From positions 1-17,908 of the forward strand of contig CAZXSE010000020.1 in assembly GCA_964643325.1 (NCBI GenBank): a stretch of DNA of 17,908 bases, written 5' to 3'. Positions within the stretch are counted from its first letter, which is position 1; the number at the start of each line of letters is the position of its first letter. The notes below the pieces were generated by a model. It had not been told where the DNA came from. It did not search any database and saw nothing but the letters and a program-made list of their open reading frames with translations. The position numbers and the translations under genes were made by a program. This DNA is from Fredricksoniimonas sp964643325 (GTDB taxonomy: Bacteria > Omnitrophota > Gorgyraeia > Zapsychrales > Fredricksoniimonadaceae). Below are positions 1-8,778 of this stretch, one piece after another.

Positions 1-340
1 CGGCATCGCTCTTGCGTGTGATATTACATCCATTCGCGTAACTGGAGACGCGGGCAAGTTTCGGGAAGGCCTGATGCAACTGCTGCAATACGGGGATCAA
101 TTTGTTATTAGTAAGGACCAGCGCATCGCCGTCCATCAGGAATACGCGGCGCGTATCCTGATGCCTGCGGGCATAGACGCTGATATCCGACGCGATCTCT
201 TGGGGGTCTTTAATGCAAAAGCGTTTGCTTTTATAGGCGCCGCAAAAACTGCAGGTATCCTGCGAACAGCCCAGCGTCACCTGCAACAAAAAACTGTCCG
301 CTTCCGCCGGAGGCCTGATCACAGGTTCAACAATAGGCAT
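1..340 (-). CDS. Radical SAM protein, N-terminal part (cut by window edge)
   Basis: The first 113 residues of a protein that runs off the left edge. The sequence TLGCSQDTCSFCGAYK carries three cysteines (C25, C30, C33) of the kind that hold the 4Fe-4S cluster in radical SAM enzymes. It is followed by VFLMDGDALVL (about residues 66-76) and a stretch ending VSSYANG, both typical of the SAM-binding barrel strands. The spacing seen is C-x4-C-x2-C rather than the textbook C-x3-C-x2-C; I recall related 'GCSxNxCxFC' radical SAM proteins with this spacing, but cannot confirm that here. The ATG at 340 is preceded by a TGAGG ribosome site, 17 bp after the nitroreductase stop, so it is probably the last visible gene of the operon. 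Substrate and product cannot be inferred from this fragment. Confidence 0.8.
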   Translation of the reverse strand, partial: MPIVEPVIRPPAEADSFLLQVTLGCSQDTCSFCGAYKSKRFCIKDPQEIASDISVYARRHQDTRRVFLMDGDALVLTNNKLIPVLQQLHQAFPKLARVSSYANGCNITRKSDA

Positions 341-357
341 AAAAAAACCTCAGGCCA

Positions 358-972
358 TCAGATATGCTTGATCACCATCTCCAGCGATTTCTTCTTGGGG
401 CCGCTCGCGGACTGGGCAGGATGCCCGACGGGAATGACAGCCATGAATTCGCCTCTGGGCTCGCCCAGGAATTCCAGGACATCGTCCTTGATCAGAACAA
501 GTACACCGAGCCACACGGTCGCCAGGCCTAAGGATGTTGCCGCCAAAAGAAGGTTCTCGACAGCCGCGGCCGAACTCTGGATCTCCATGATGCGGAAGAA
601 ATCACCGGCCGAAGCATCATCGATATTAAAAAGGTCCGCGCCGCGGGCGATCAGATCTCCCGTATTGGCGATCGCGATGACCACCGGCGCCGAATGCATG
701 GAGCGCGACGCCAGGCGAAGTAAGGTCGATGAAGGTTTCGGAAAATCCGCTGCTTTTTCCAAGATCAAATTCGCCAGTCCGGCCTTCTTCTCTCCCGTCA
801 ACACAATGAAGCGCCATGACTGCTGGTTGTGCGCCGACGGGGCCTGATTGGCGGCATGAAGGATCGTGCGGATATCCTCATCCGCGACATCCTTGTCCAG
901 GAACATCCGGGTGCTGCGGCGGTTCTTGATCGTTCGGAGCGTCTCGTTGGCCTGCAGTGCCTGTTCTGCCAT
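358..972 (-). CDS. Nitroreductase family protein (FMN-dependent)
   Basis: A 204-aa protein of the usual length for the nitroreductase family, flavoproteins that use FMN and NAD(P)H to reduce nitro groups, quinones or flavins. Family signatures visible are RRSTRMF (residues 18-24) and APSAHNQQSW (44-53), both at the FMN-phosphate site. Also visible are the central helix around SSAAAVENLLLAATSLGL (133-150) with VWLG after it, and a closing VIPVGHP near 179-185. The start at 972 has GAGAGG just upstream and lies 15 bp after the stop of the PEP-synthase-like gene, consistent with co-transcription. It is cytoplasmic, with no signal peptide. Physiological substrate is unknown; members of this family are easy to recognise but hard to assign. 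Confidence 0.9.
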   Translation of the reverse strand: MAEQALQANETLRTIKNRRSTRMFLDKDVADEDIRTILHAANQAPSAHNQQSWRFIVLTGEKKAGLANLILEKAADFPKPSSTLLRLASRSMHSAPVVIAIANTGDLIARGADLFNIDDASAGDFFRIMEIQSSAAAVENLLLAATSLGLATVWLGVLVLIKDDVLEFLGEPRGEFMAVIPVGHPAQSASGPKKKSLEMVIKHI

Positions 973-987
973 CTGATGACCTCTCTG

Positions 988-3564
988 TTACGGTAAGTAC
1001 GCGATCACTTTCTGCGAAATGATGTCGGCCATGACCTTGACACCCTCGCCCTCGACATCAAAGACCTTGACCACATGCGCATACTTGCTGTATTCCGGCG
1101 CCAGGGCGGCAAGATCATTGGGCATGCCGTCAAAGAATCCCTGGTTCACGCCGCCGTCGGCAGCATCAGGGAACAACGCCACATAAAAGATCCCGCTCTC
1201 CACCAGGTCCTGGAAAAAATGCGTGCCGAAAGACGGCTCGGGCATGGCATTGCATCCGCTGAAAGCGATCTCGCCCAGGACCGTGACATTGTTGATGTCC
1301 GCGAACGCAACCGGCACACCCAAGGACGGCGTACTTGTCCCCCAGCGCCCGGGGCCCAAGAGCATCAGCGGCATCTGCTCTCTGTTGGCGGCCTTGCGGT
1401 TAAGAGCGCCCACGCAATGCGCGATATCATACTTTTCCGACTGGCTGGCAAGGTCATTGTAAGCCTGCGGGTCCACATAAATAACACGGCCGATCTTCTG
1501 CGAAATGCTGCCGCCGAGGAAATTCCCATGGGCCTTAAAAACGGTCTTATCCTTCGCCACCTCATGCGGCATCACCACATCACAACCAATGCCTTTGGTC
1601 TGAACAGGACGGCACTGCAGCAGGTTGACCCGGAACTCGTCATTCTTGATGAAATTGACCGTAAACTCGATGTCCACCGGATACTTGTATCCCGCCTCCA
1701 AAAGATGCAGGATCCTCTGCATGGTCTGCCGGAACTTTGTTTTGGTAAGGACCTTGTCAAAATTAATGATCCAGGCGTCTTCCGCGGTCCCCATGGCGCG
1801 AAGCTTTTCCGTCGCGTCGTCATCCCGGATGGCGATCAAGTCCAGTTTGAGATCCACCTCCCTGGCAACAAGCTTGCGGACGGGCACCACCTCGAACGCA
1901 TTCTCTTTAACATTGAGCACATCGACCTCGTGCTGGGAGAACCGCTGCGCATCCTTGGCCGCGGATTGCGCTTTTAAGAGCGGTTCGTCAAGCGCGACAA
2001 TACGCGGATAATCCCCGTCGACCCGATTGACCGCCCTGGTCCCGAGGCCAGCCACAAGCCGCAACATCCCGGCCTTTGGGTCCATCTTTTCCTTCCAGAC
2101 GAATGTATTGTAGGAAATACCCACGCCCGCCGCGTCCGGGAAGAAATAATCCTGTTTATAGGCGCCGGAAACACGCTGCACCAACAGCGCCATCTGCTCG
2201 TCCTTCTGATCAAGCCCGCGCTTAAGCCGGTACGCCAGGGCCTCCTCGTTCATGGTCGATGCATAGATCCGGCGGACCGCGTCAATGAACTTGGCATACC
2301 GCTCCTCGGGCGTACCCTGGTTCGGCAGGAAGATGCTTTCATATTTACCGGCAAAAGCATTGCCGTAACTGTCCTCCAGAAGGCTGCTCGAACGCACAAT
2401 GATCGGCGATTGCCCGAAATACTCGATCATCTGGCGGAACTGTTCCTTGATCGCCTCGGGGAACGCGCCCAGCAAGAGTTCCCCTCTCAGGACGCGGGCC
2501 ACTTCAAAATAACCTTCCGCGGTCCTCTGCTCCATGCGGGATTCCCAACAATTATTCTCGACGGTGTACGTATAAAAAACATCCGAGCCGATGTAGAACG
2601 AATCATGCGGCTCAAGGACCTGTTCGGCGTCAAAGGACCGTGCGCCAAGCAGGATATTGCGGGCCACGAGCATGCCGACGGACTTGCCGCCGATGAACCC
2701 CGTGCCGATCATGCGCGATTTGATGTCCAGAAAATCCCGGAGCTTGAGCGTCCGCTTGGCAAGGGTCATGATCTTCTCATCGCGCGAAATGATCATCCGG
2801 CAAAGCCGCTCGATCATCTTTTTCTTCTCCTCGGGCGGCGCGCTCTTGCGGCGCTCAAGTTCCTCGGCTTTGATGAAAAGTTTATCCCAGTAATCAAGGT
2901 TGCGCTGTGCGAGGCTGACGCCCTTCTTGAAGATATTGGAGAACACTTTCGCCGTATCCACACTACTGGCAATGGGAACGTATTTGTCGCCCTTGCGCAC
3001 ATGCGGCAGGAACATGGTCGGAGAATACCGGTTCCACACCTTCAGCGGATGGATGTAGTACTTTTTCTCGTAGTAATAAAGATCGATGAGGACCTGCGTG
3101 ATATCACGGATGCGGGCCACGGCCTCGAACGAATGGCTGTTGCGCAAAAGGGCGAAATAAGCGACCGTGTTCAGTTCAAAAAGATAAGGACAGGTGATCT
3201 TGAAGAAATTGCCGATCATCAGGTCGTTCGACCAGGCGGACAAAAGATCCGACAGGCAGTCAAAAACATAGAATACGTCCTCGCCTTCCTTGCCAATGAT
3301 GCGGTGCAGTTCCGTCGAAAAAGACTCGAAGCCCGCGCTCGCATTGAGCTTGTAAATAACAATATCTTTGCTTTTCTTCAGCAAGGGCTTGTGGCTCGCA
3401 AAACGGATGTAAACAAGCCGCCGCTTATCCTCCCGCGCCTTTCTGACGAATGAATCCACAACATCGATATAATTATTGATGGCATCGACCTGCCAGACGA
3501 CATTGTCGCCCATGCGCAATCCGGTGATGACCTGATCAAGACCGTTATCCCCTGTGCTGACCAT
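988..3564 (-). CDS. PEP-synthase-like ATP-grasp protein with degenerate KaiC-like N-terminus
   Basis: An 858-aa cytoplasmic protein. I chose ATG 3564 (MVSTGDNG) over an upstream in-frame ATG at 3639 because an AGGAG site sits just ahead of it and the longer start would run into the RND gene. Residues 1 to about 210 look like a KaiC/RecA-type ATPase fold: GLDQVITGLRMGDNVVW mirrors the KaiC opening, and YVFDCLSDL (99-107) sits where Walker B would be. The Walker A GxxGxGKT loop is absent. Residues about 285-655 are the PEP synthase/pyruvate phosphate dikinase nucleotide-binding region: GGKSVGM (292-298), VRSSSLLEDSYGNAFAGKYE (390-409), LLQCRPVQ (648-655). The tail carries LGPGRWGTSTPSLGVPV (736-752) and THFFQDL. 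I see neither the swivelling phosphohistidine domain (TSHAA-like motif) nor the C-terminal PEP barrel, so a full PEP synthase reaction is unlikely. Confidence 0.8.
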   Translation of the reverse strand: MVSTGDNGLDQVITGLRMGDNVVWQVDAINNYIDVVDSFVRKAREDKRRLVYIRFASHKPLLKKSKDIVIYKLNASAGFESFSTELHRIIGKEGEDVFYVFDCLSDLLSAWSNDLMIGNFFKITCPYLFELNTVAYFALLRNSHSFEAVARIRDITQVLIDLYYYEKKYYIHPLKVWNRYSPTMFLPHVRKGDKYVPIASSVDTAKVFSNIFKKGVSLAQRNLDYWDKLFIKAEELERRKSAPPEEKKKMIERLCRMIISRDEKIMTLAKRTLKLRDFLDIKSRMIGTGFIGGKSVGMLVARNILLGARSFDAEQVLEPHDSFYIGSDVFYTYTVENNCWESRMEQRTAEGYFEVARVLRGELLLGAFPEAIKEQFRQMIEYFGQSPIIVRSSSLLEDSYGNAFAGKYESIFLPNQGTPEERYAKFIDAVRRIYASTMNEEALAYRLKRGLDQKDEQMALLVQRVSGAYKQDYFFPDAAGVGISYNTFVWKEKMDPKAGMLRLVAGLGTRAVNRVDGDYPRIVALDEPLLKAQSAAKDAQRFSQHEVDVLNVKENAFEVVPVRKLVAREVDLKLDLIAIRDDDATEKLRAMGTAEDAWIINFDKVLTKTKFRQTMQRILHLLEAGYKYPVDIEFTVNFIKNDEFRVNLLQCRPVQTKGIGCDVVMPHEVAKDKTVFKAHGNFLGGSISQKIGRVIYVDPQAYNDLASQSEKYDIAHCVGALNRKAANREQMPLMLLGPGRWGTSTPSLGVPVAFADINNVTVLGEIAFSGCNAMPEPSFGTHFFQDLVESGIFYVALFPDAADGGVNQGFFDGMPNDLAALAPEYSKYAHVVKVFDVEGEGVKVMADIISQKVIAYLP

Positions 3565-3575
3565 AAACCGCCTTT

Positions 3576-3580
3576 CTCCT
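3576..3580 (-). promoter_or_regulatory. Ribosome binding site fixing the start of the PEP-synthase-like gene
   Basis: Read on the minus strand, AGGAG lies 11 bases before the ATG at 3564 and overlaps the last bases of the TAG stop of the RND gene (3579-3581). This supports 3564 as the start and suggests translational coupling. Confidence 0.6.
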
Positions 3581-6500
3581 ATTTCTTTTTCCGGCTGCCG
3601 CGCCATGCGGCCGCCCGTGAACGAATGTGTCCTGCCCATGACCGGGCCATTTCAAGGAACCCGCGCCGGCCTTCCCCGGGCTTCATGGCCATGTAATATA
3701 TCACAGGTATCGCGGTGCGCGACAACAACGTGGATGCCACTTCACCGGCCATCAAGGAAAGCGCCAGCCCCTGGAATATCGGATCGAACAGGATGACCGA
3801 CGCGCCCACCACGACCGCTGCGGCCGTGAGCAGCATCGGACGGAACCGCTTGGCCCCCGCGTCAATGACCGCCTCCTCGAGCGGCATCCCCTCTTTCAGG
3901 CGCAGCTCAATGAAGTCCACCAGGATGATCGAGTTCCTGACAACAATGCCCGCGCCCGCGATCATCCCGATCATGGAGGTCGCGGTGAAGAACGTGTTCG
4001 TCATCCAATGCGCCGGCAGAATGCCGATCAGCGTCAGCGGAATGGGTAACATGATGATCCACGGCGTCTTGAACGACTGGAACCATCCGACCACCAGCGT
4101 GAAGATCAGGATCAGGACGACAGCAAAGGCAATGCCCAGGTCCCTGAAGACCTCGTAAGTGATCTGCCACTCGCCGTCCCACTTGATGGTCCAGCGGTCC
4201 GTCGATGCCGGCTGGCCGTTGAAAAGAATGTCGGCATCCTTCTGCCCCGCGGCCTGCGGCTGCGGCAGCGCGATCTTCTTAAGATCATCATTAAGTCCCA
4301 TCATTGCGTAAACAGGGCTGTCATAATGCTTCCAGGTGTCGGCAATGACATAAGAGACCCGCTGCAGGTTCTTGTGATAGATCGTCAGGTCCCGGGACGT
4401 ATCCTCGACGGTCACCAGGTCCCTGACCGGGATCCGTTGGCCGAAGCGCGAGAGCACGGTCAGCCCCAGGACCGCGTCCAGGCTGGCGCGTTTCTCGCGC
4501 GGCAGGCGCAGCAGGATCTCAAGCGGTTCGTTCTCGCCGGAGAAATGCACCAGGTCCGCCCTGCTGCCCTCGAGCGCACCGGCAATAAGCCCGGCAAGCC
4601 CATCCGGCGCAACGCCGTTGAGCGAGCATTTCTGCTGGTTGATCCTCAAGTTCAGCAACTTCTCGGGACGGCCCACATAACTGTCCACATCCGTGATCCC
4701 GTCATTGGCCTTCAACAGCGTTGTGATGTCGCCGGCCAGACGGCGCTGCCCGTCAAGCGAAGGGCCATAGACCTCGAAGACCAAAGTCGAAAGGACCGGA
4801 GGCCCCGGCGGGATCTCGGCCACCTGCACGCGCCCTCCGTGCCTGGAGGCGATCTCATGCACCGCCGGACGCAGGGCCTCGGCAATAGCATGGCTTTGGC
4901 GCTTGCGTTCATGTTTCTCGACAAGGTTGACCTGCAGGTCCGCCTGCCACGGCTTCGAGCGCAGGAAATAATGCCGGACAAGCCCGTTAAAATTGTAAGG
5001 CGCGCTCGTTCCCACATACGCCGTGATATTGCTGACCTCGGGTACGGTCGCGATATGCGCCGCCATGGCATCGATGGCCGCCCGGGTCTCCTCGAACGAC
5101 GTACCTTCCGGCATATTGAGCACGACCTGGAACTCATTCTTGTTATCGAATGGTAGCATCTTGACCTTGACCATCTTTAGCGGCACCATGGCCATGACCG
5201 CGAGCAAAAGAATGCCCATGACGATGAGAAAATTCCGACGGATACGCGCATTGTAAATAAGCGGCTTCATGTAAAAGCGGTATATCCGCGTGAGCAGATC
5301 GTCTTTCTCCTCGCCGCCGTGGCCTTTCAAAGCCCCTTGCTGATAGGCCCGGCCGAGAATGTAATAGGACGCCCAGGGCGTGGCCACGAACGCGACCATC
5401 ATGGAAAATACCATGGCCATGCTCGCGCCAATGGGGATCGGCAGCATGTACGGTCCCATCAGGCCGCTGACGAACGCCATCGGCAGGATGGCAGCGATGA
5501 CGGTCAGGGTCGCGAGGATCAAGGGGCTTTGCACTTCCTTGAACGCCTCGATCGTCACTTCCAGAAGATCGCGGCCGCGATTGCGCGCCATGCGCAGATG
5601 CCGCACGATGTTCTCCACGCCGACGATCGGGTCATCGACGAGGATCCCGATCGAAAAGATCAGCGCGAACAGCGTGATGCGGTTAAGCGTGAAGCCCAGA
5701 AAATAAAAACCTGCGAGCGTCAGCGATAATGTCATGGGAATGGCAATGGCCACAACTCCCGATTCGCGCCAGCCAAGGACCAGCCCCATCAAGAGCGTCA
5801 CGCCAATGACCGCCAGGAACATGTGGAACAAAAGCTCATTGGACTTCTCATCCGCAGTCGCGCCATAGTCGCGCGTGACCGTAAAAGCAACATCCGCCGG
5901 TATCAGGCCGCCCTTGAAAGCATTGACCTTGCGCAAAACCTCGTTACACAAATGCGACGCATTTGCGCCCTTGCGCTTGGAGACCGAGAGGGTCACCGCT
6001 GCCGCCGGCATCTTCGTATCAGTGGCATGCGCCGCCCCCTGGCGGAATTCCACCAGCGATTCCTCCTCGTCAGGTCCGTCAACAACGCTGGCCACATCCT
6101 TGAGATAAACCTCACCGCCCTGGCTCACCCCGATAACAAGGTCCTCAAGGTCCTTCTTCGACCGGAAAAACCCGTCCGCCTCGACCGCCAGAACATCCGG
6201 CCGGGTTTGCAGATGTCCGGCCGCGACCTTGACATTGGCGCGCTGGATGAGCTGCGCGATCTCCAGCGGGTTCATGAAGCGCTCATTAAGTCTTGCCTCA
6301 TCGAGAAAAACCTGAAACTGGCGCTTGCGCCCACCGGTGATCAGGGTCTCCGACACATCCGGCACCGCATTGACGCTGTTCTGCACATCCGACACGATCC
6401 GGCGCAGGCGCACGGGATCGTCGATCGCGCTAATGAACGTCAATGTCAGTACAGGAACATCATCGATGGAGCGCGGCTTGATCAGTGGCTGAGAGCCACC

Positions 6501-6887
6501 TTTGGCCAAAAGGTCAAGATTGGCGTGCACCTTGGTGTAAAGCTTGATGAGGCTCTTTTCAACATCCTCGCCGACCTTGAAACGCACCGTGATAACAGAG
6601 CCGCCGGGACGGGTCATGGAATACACGTATTCAACGCCCGTGATCTCCCAGAGCTTGCGCTCGCCGACATTGACAATGCGCCGCTCCACTTCCTCGGCCG
6701 TCGCGCCAGGATAGGAAACAAAGATATCGAACATCGGCACCGAGATCTGCGGCTCTTCCTCGCGCGGCAAATTAACAACGGCGAGGACGCCCAGGAATAT
6801 CGAGAACCCGATCATCAAGGGAGTGACCTTGGAGCGCACAAAAGCCCCAACGATCTTCGGGATCAGGCCTTCTTCCTGCAAGCTCAC
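3579..6887 (-). CDS. RND-family efflux transporter, inner-membrane permease
   Basis: A 1102-aa proton-driven pump of the AcrB/MexB/CusA superfamily, the inner-membrane engine of tripartite export systems. Visible features: an N-terminal membrane helix (about 22-40), the first periplasmic loop with PREEEPQISVP and SYPGATAEEVE, and the fourth-helix motif GILVDDPIVGVENI with the proton-relay pair D418-D419. In the second half are WDGEWQITYEVFRDLG, RNSIILVDFIELRLKEG, and RFRPMLLTAAAVVVGA followed by DPIFQGLALSLMAGEV. Length is normal for the family. It starts with GTG at 6887, with AAAGGAG upstream, overlapping the TolC-family stop by 4 bp (GTGA), so the two are translationally coupled. No membrane-fusion (HlyD-type) adaptor gene is found beside it, which is unusual. 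Substrate is unknown; I see nothing that assigns it to metals rather than organic compounds. Confidence 0.95.
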   Translation of the reverse strand: MSLQEEGLIPKIVGAFVRSKVTPLMIGFSIFLGVLAVVNLPREEEPQISVPMFDIFVSYPGATAEEVERRIVNVGERKLWEITGVEYVYSMTRPGGSVITVRFKVGEDVEKSLIKLYTKVHANLDLLAKGGSQPLIKPRSIDDVPVLTLTFISAIDDPVRLRRIVSDVQNSVNAVPDVSETLITGGRKRQFQVFLDEARLNERFMNPLEIAQLIQRANVKVAAGHLQTRPDVLAVEADGFFRSKKDLEDLVIGVSQGGEVYLKDVASVVDGPDEEESLVEFRQGAAHATDTKMPAAAVTLSVSKRKGANASHLCNEVLRKVNAFKGGLIPADVAFTVTRDYGATADEKSNELLFHMFLAVIGVTLLMGLVLGWRESGVVAIAIPMTLSLTLAGFYFLGFTLNRITLFALIFSIGILVDDPIVGVENIVRHLRMARNRGRDLLEVTIEAFKEVQSPLILATLTVIAAILPMAFVSGLMGPYMLPIPIGASMAMVFSMMVAFVATPWASYYILGRAYQQGALKGHGGEEKDDLLTRIYRFYMKPLIYNARIRRNFLIVMGILLLAVMAMVPLKMVKVKMLPFDNKNEFQVVLNMPEGTSFEETRAAIDAMAAHIATVPEVSNITAYVGTSAPYNFNGLVRHYFLRSKPWQADLQVNLVEKHERKRQSHAIAEALRPAVHEIASRHGGRVQVAEIPPGPPVLSTLVFEVYGPSLDGQRRLAGDITTLLKANDGITDVDSYVGRPEKLLNLRINQQKCSLNGVAPDGLAGLIAGALEGSRADLVHFSGENEPLEILLRLPREKRASLDAVLGLTVLSRFGQRIPVRDLVTVEDTSRDLTIYHKNLQRVSYVIADTWKHYDSPVYAMMGLNDDLKKIALPQPQAAGQKDADILFNGQPASTDRWTIKWDGEWQITYEVFRDLGIAFAVVLILIFTLVVGWFQSFKTPWIIMLPIPLTLIGILPAHWMTNTFFTATSMIGMIAGAGIVVRNSIILVDFIELRLKEGMPLEEAVIDAGAKRFRPMLLTAAAVVVGASVILFDPIFQGLALSLMAGEVASTLLSRTAIPVIYYMAMKPGEGRRGFLEMARSWAGHIRSRAAAWRGSRKKK

Positions 6888-8251
6888 AATCCGCTCCTTT
6901 CGGCAAGCTCACGCATCGCAGTTGCGTCAAGTTTCCCGACGAGAAATAAAAGCCGCGCCTCGGACATCCATGCCGCGGCCAGAGCTCTGTCGTAAGCCTG
7001 GCCCACCTGCAAGAATGCGCCGCGAGCCTCCATCAGATCGACGATCGATTTGCGGCCTTCGCTGTATAAAGGCGCGATCAAGGCAACCGATTCTTTCATA
7101 TCCATGCTCATGCCTTTAAGAACGCTCATGTTCGCGCGCAAGGCTTCATGCCGGGCGACCTCCTGGACAATGTCCCGGCGGACCGCGTCCCTGGCGCGCT
7201 GCAGGTCATGCTCAAGGCGTTCTTTGCGGAATGCGGCCTCGCGGATGCGCCCGCCCCGGGCAGGGTCCGCCAGCACCATGACACCTTTAACACCGACAGT
7301 ATAATTGTTGCCGCCGCCAGCCGTTATCTTATTGCGGTCATTGACCCCCGCCGCAAAAAGTTCCACCCGCGGCAACACTGTTGCGCGCGCGCCCGCAAGT
7401 TCCGTTGATGCGGCCGTCAGCCGCGCCTCAAGCGCCGCCAGGTCCGCGCGATGCGCCTGCGCAAGCGTGAACAAGCCCGTCAGATCCTGCGCCGCAAAAC
7501 CGCTGTCGTTAACAGCGACCGGTAGCGACCATGACGCATCAACATCTTCGCCCATCAAAATATTCAACAGCGCCATCATGGCTTTCTGCTGGCGCTCCAG
7601 CTCATTCTTCATCCGCGTGAACTCACCGAACATGGCCCGCGCCGCGTAATAATCCGCGCCGAGGATCATGCCTCTGTCTTTCAGGTCCGACGCCTTCTTC
7701 AGGTCCTGTTCAGATGCCTGCCAGACATCATCCACAAGAATAGCCACCCTCGCCAGCGTCAACGCGTTCAGGTAGGCATCCTGCGCCAGAAGGAGCGCTT
7801 CCATCCTGGCAAAAGACTCGTCCGCCTGCGCGGCTTTCACGCCGCTCGCGGCCGCGCGCGCACGATGGATCGTCTGCATGGCATCGAACAGCGGCCATCC
7901 GGCGTATAATCCAGCCGAAAGGTCCTGATGCCGGGAGGGCGTATTCATGCGCTTGAGATCAAAATCAGCCGATGTGAAGCGCTCCTGCCGAAGCAGCATG
8001 CCGAACACGCTGACCGGATCGTCGCTGGCCGTGTAACCCGCCGCAAGGTCCAGCGAAGGCCAAAACCCCGCCCGCGCCTGCATCTTCTGCGCCAGCGCGA
8101 TATCAACATCGCTGCGCGCCGCCTTCAGGGCCGGATAATACGCCAGGACTTTCTCCGTGAACGTTCCGAGCGACAAAGGCTCGGGCGCAGCGCATGCAAC
8201 AGACGCGCAGCAAAAGCTCATAACGATCACAACAATGGATCGCAACAACAT
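6884..8251 (-). CDS. TolC-family outer-membrane channel
   Basis: A 455-aa outer-membrane efflux protein. ATG 8251 is chosen because AAGGAGA (8258-8264) lies 6 bases upstream and the protein then opens with a clear signal peptide (MLLRSIVVIVMSF...CAAPEP). A longer in-frame reading to 8362 would overlap the PilZ gene and hide the signal. The mature protein shows the two alpha-helical repeats of the family: KAARSDVDIALAQKMQARAG then FWPSLDLAAGYT in the first half. The second half has LAALEARLTAASTELAGARA, LPRVELFAAG, and the late helix YSEGRKSIVDLMEARGAFLQ. Cysteines at the end of the signal (SVACAAP) resemble but do not match a lipobox, so lipid attachment as in OprM is possible but unsupported. 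It is coupled to the RND pump downstream and should be its outer-membrane partner. Confidence 0.92.
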   Translation of the reverse strand: MLLRSIVVIVMSFCCASVACAAPEPLSLGTFTEKVLAYYPALKAARSDVDIALAQKMQARAGFWPSLDLAAGYTASDDPVSVFGMLLRQERFTSADFDLKRMNTPSRHQDLSAGLYAGWPLFDAMQTIHRARAAASGVKAAQADESFARMEALLLAQDAYLNALTLARVAILVDDVWQASEQDLKKASDLKDRGMILGADYYAARAMFGEFTRMKNELERQQKAMMALLNILMGEDVDASWSLPVAVNDSGFAAQDLTGLFTLAQAHRADLAALEARLTAASTELAGARATVLPRVELFAAGVNDRNKITAGGGNNYTVGVKGVMVLADPARGGRIREAAFRKERLEHDLQRARDAVRRDIVQEVARHEALRANMSVLKGMSMDMKESVALIAPLYSEGRKSIVDLMEARGAFLQVGQAYDRALAAAWMSEARLLFLVGKLDATAMRELAERSGL

Positions 8252-8257
8252 GACAGG

Positions 8258-8264
8258 TCTCCTT
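8258..8264 (-). promoter_or_regulatory. Ribosome binding site fixing the TolC-family start
   Basis: AAGGAGA on the minus strand, 6 bases before the ATG at 8251, inside the 32-bp gap after the PilZ gene. It decides the start in favour of the signal-peptide-bearing form. Confidence 0.65.
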
Positions 8265-8283
8265 ATCACAACAGCTCCGCAAC

Positions 8284-8778
8284 TTACGCGCCGAAGAATT
8301 CCACGCCGATCTTGAACTTGATGTTCCCGACCCTGAGCTTCGGGCTGATCTCCACATTCCATGCCAGCCTGCCTTGAAAATGCCGGGTGCTCTCGCCGTT
8401 GAACGGCTCGATCCAGATCTCAAAGTCACCCGACACCGGGATGTTCTCGCTGAACTCAACGCACGCGCCCGACCGGGAAATATCCACGCAATAACCCTCA
8501 AATTCCCTCCCGTCGCCCGCAAGCCTGATACGCGCCTTGCCGAGCATATGCTCACGCATGAACCGGCGCCGCTCGGTCTCGCTCGTTAACAGAATGGAGT
8601 CAAAGATACCGCGGATATAACCGTAATGCCTTTTTTCATCATTCGCGATCGTCTCCAGTGTGCCGCGAATGCCAGGCTCATCGACTGACGGCAGGACCTC
8701 ATGGATGCGATAGATCATCAACCGCTCCAGCCCCGCGATCTGCTCAAAATATTCATGATAGTCGGTCCTAGTAAACAT
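8284..8778 (-). CDS. PilZ-domain protein with ferritin-like N-terminal helices
   Basis: A 164-aa cytoplasmic protein with two parts. Residues 1 to about 62 form two predicted helices with E18 and an E48-x-x-H51 pair (ANDEKRHYGYI), the pattern of half a ferritin/rubrerythrin-like four-helix bundle. Residues about 69-164 are a PilZ domain, the common cyclic-di-GMP receptor: the R-x-x-x-R element is ERRRFMR (R71, R75), the D-x-S-x-x-G element is DISRSG (D99, S101, G104), and the domain ends in the expected strand KIGVEF. All key nucleotide-contact residues are present. A strong AGGAGG site precedes ATG 8778, and the start overlaps the end of the preceding 79-aa gene by 11 bp. Known PilZ proteins switch on cellulose and alginate synthases; here the glycosyltransferase two genes upstream lacks its own PilZ, so this protein may act on it in trans. 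Confidence 0.85.
   Translation of the reverse strand: MFTRTDYHEYFEQIAGLERLMIYRIHEVLPSVDEPGIRGTLETIANDEKRHYGYIRGIFDSILLTSETERRRFMREHMLGKARIRLAGDGREFEGYCVDISRSGACVEFSENIPVSGDFEIWIEPFNGESTRHFQGRLAWNVEISPKLRVGNIKFKIGVEFFGA

Noticed and set aside
1075..3453. Plus-strand open frames of 300 and 347 codons opposite the PEP-synthase-like gene
   Set aside because: Composition is typical of antisense translation and the opposite strand encodes a protein with recognisable motifs throughout.
5823..6995. Long plus-strand open frame of 390 codons opposite the RND gene
   Set aside because: It is antisense to a strongly conserved RND pump, the protein is Arg/His/Asp-rich without family motifs, and there is no supporting ribosome site. 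Long antisense frames are expected in GC-rich coding DNA.
8180..8251. Lipoprotein signal on the TolC-family protein
   Set aside because: The SVAC sequence lacks the Leu-type residue at -3 expected of a lipobox; an ordinary signal peptidase I site (ACA-A) fits as well.
6884..8362. Longer 492-aa version of the TolC-family protein
   Set aside because: The extra 37 residues overlap the PilZ gene and precede a clear ribosome site and signal peptide at 8251.
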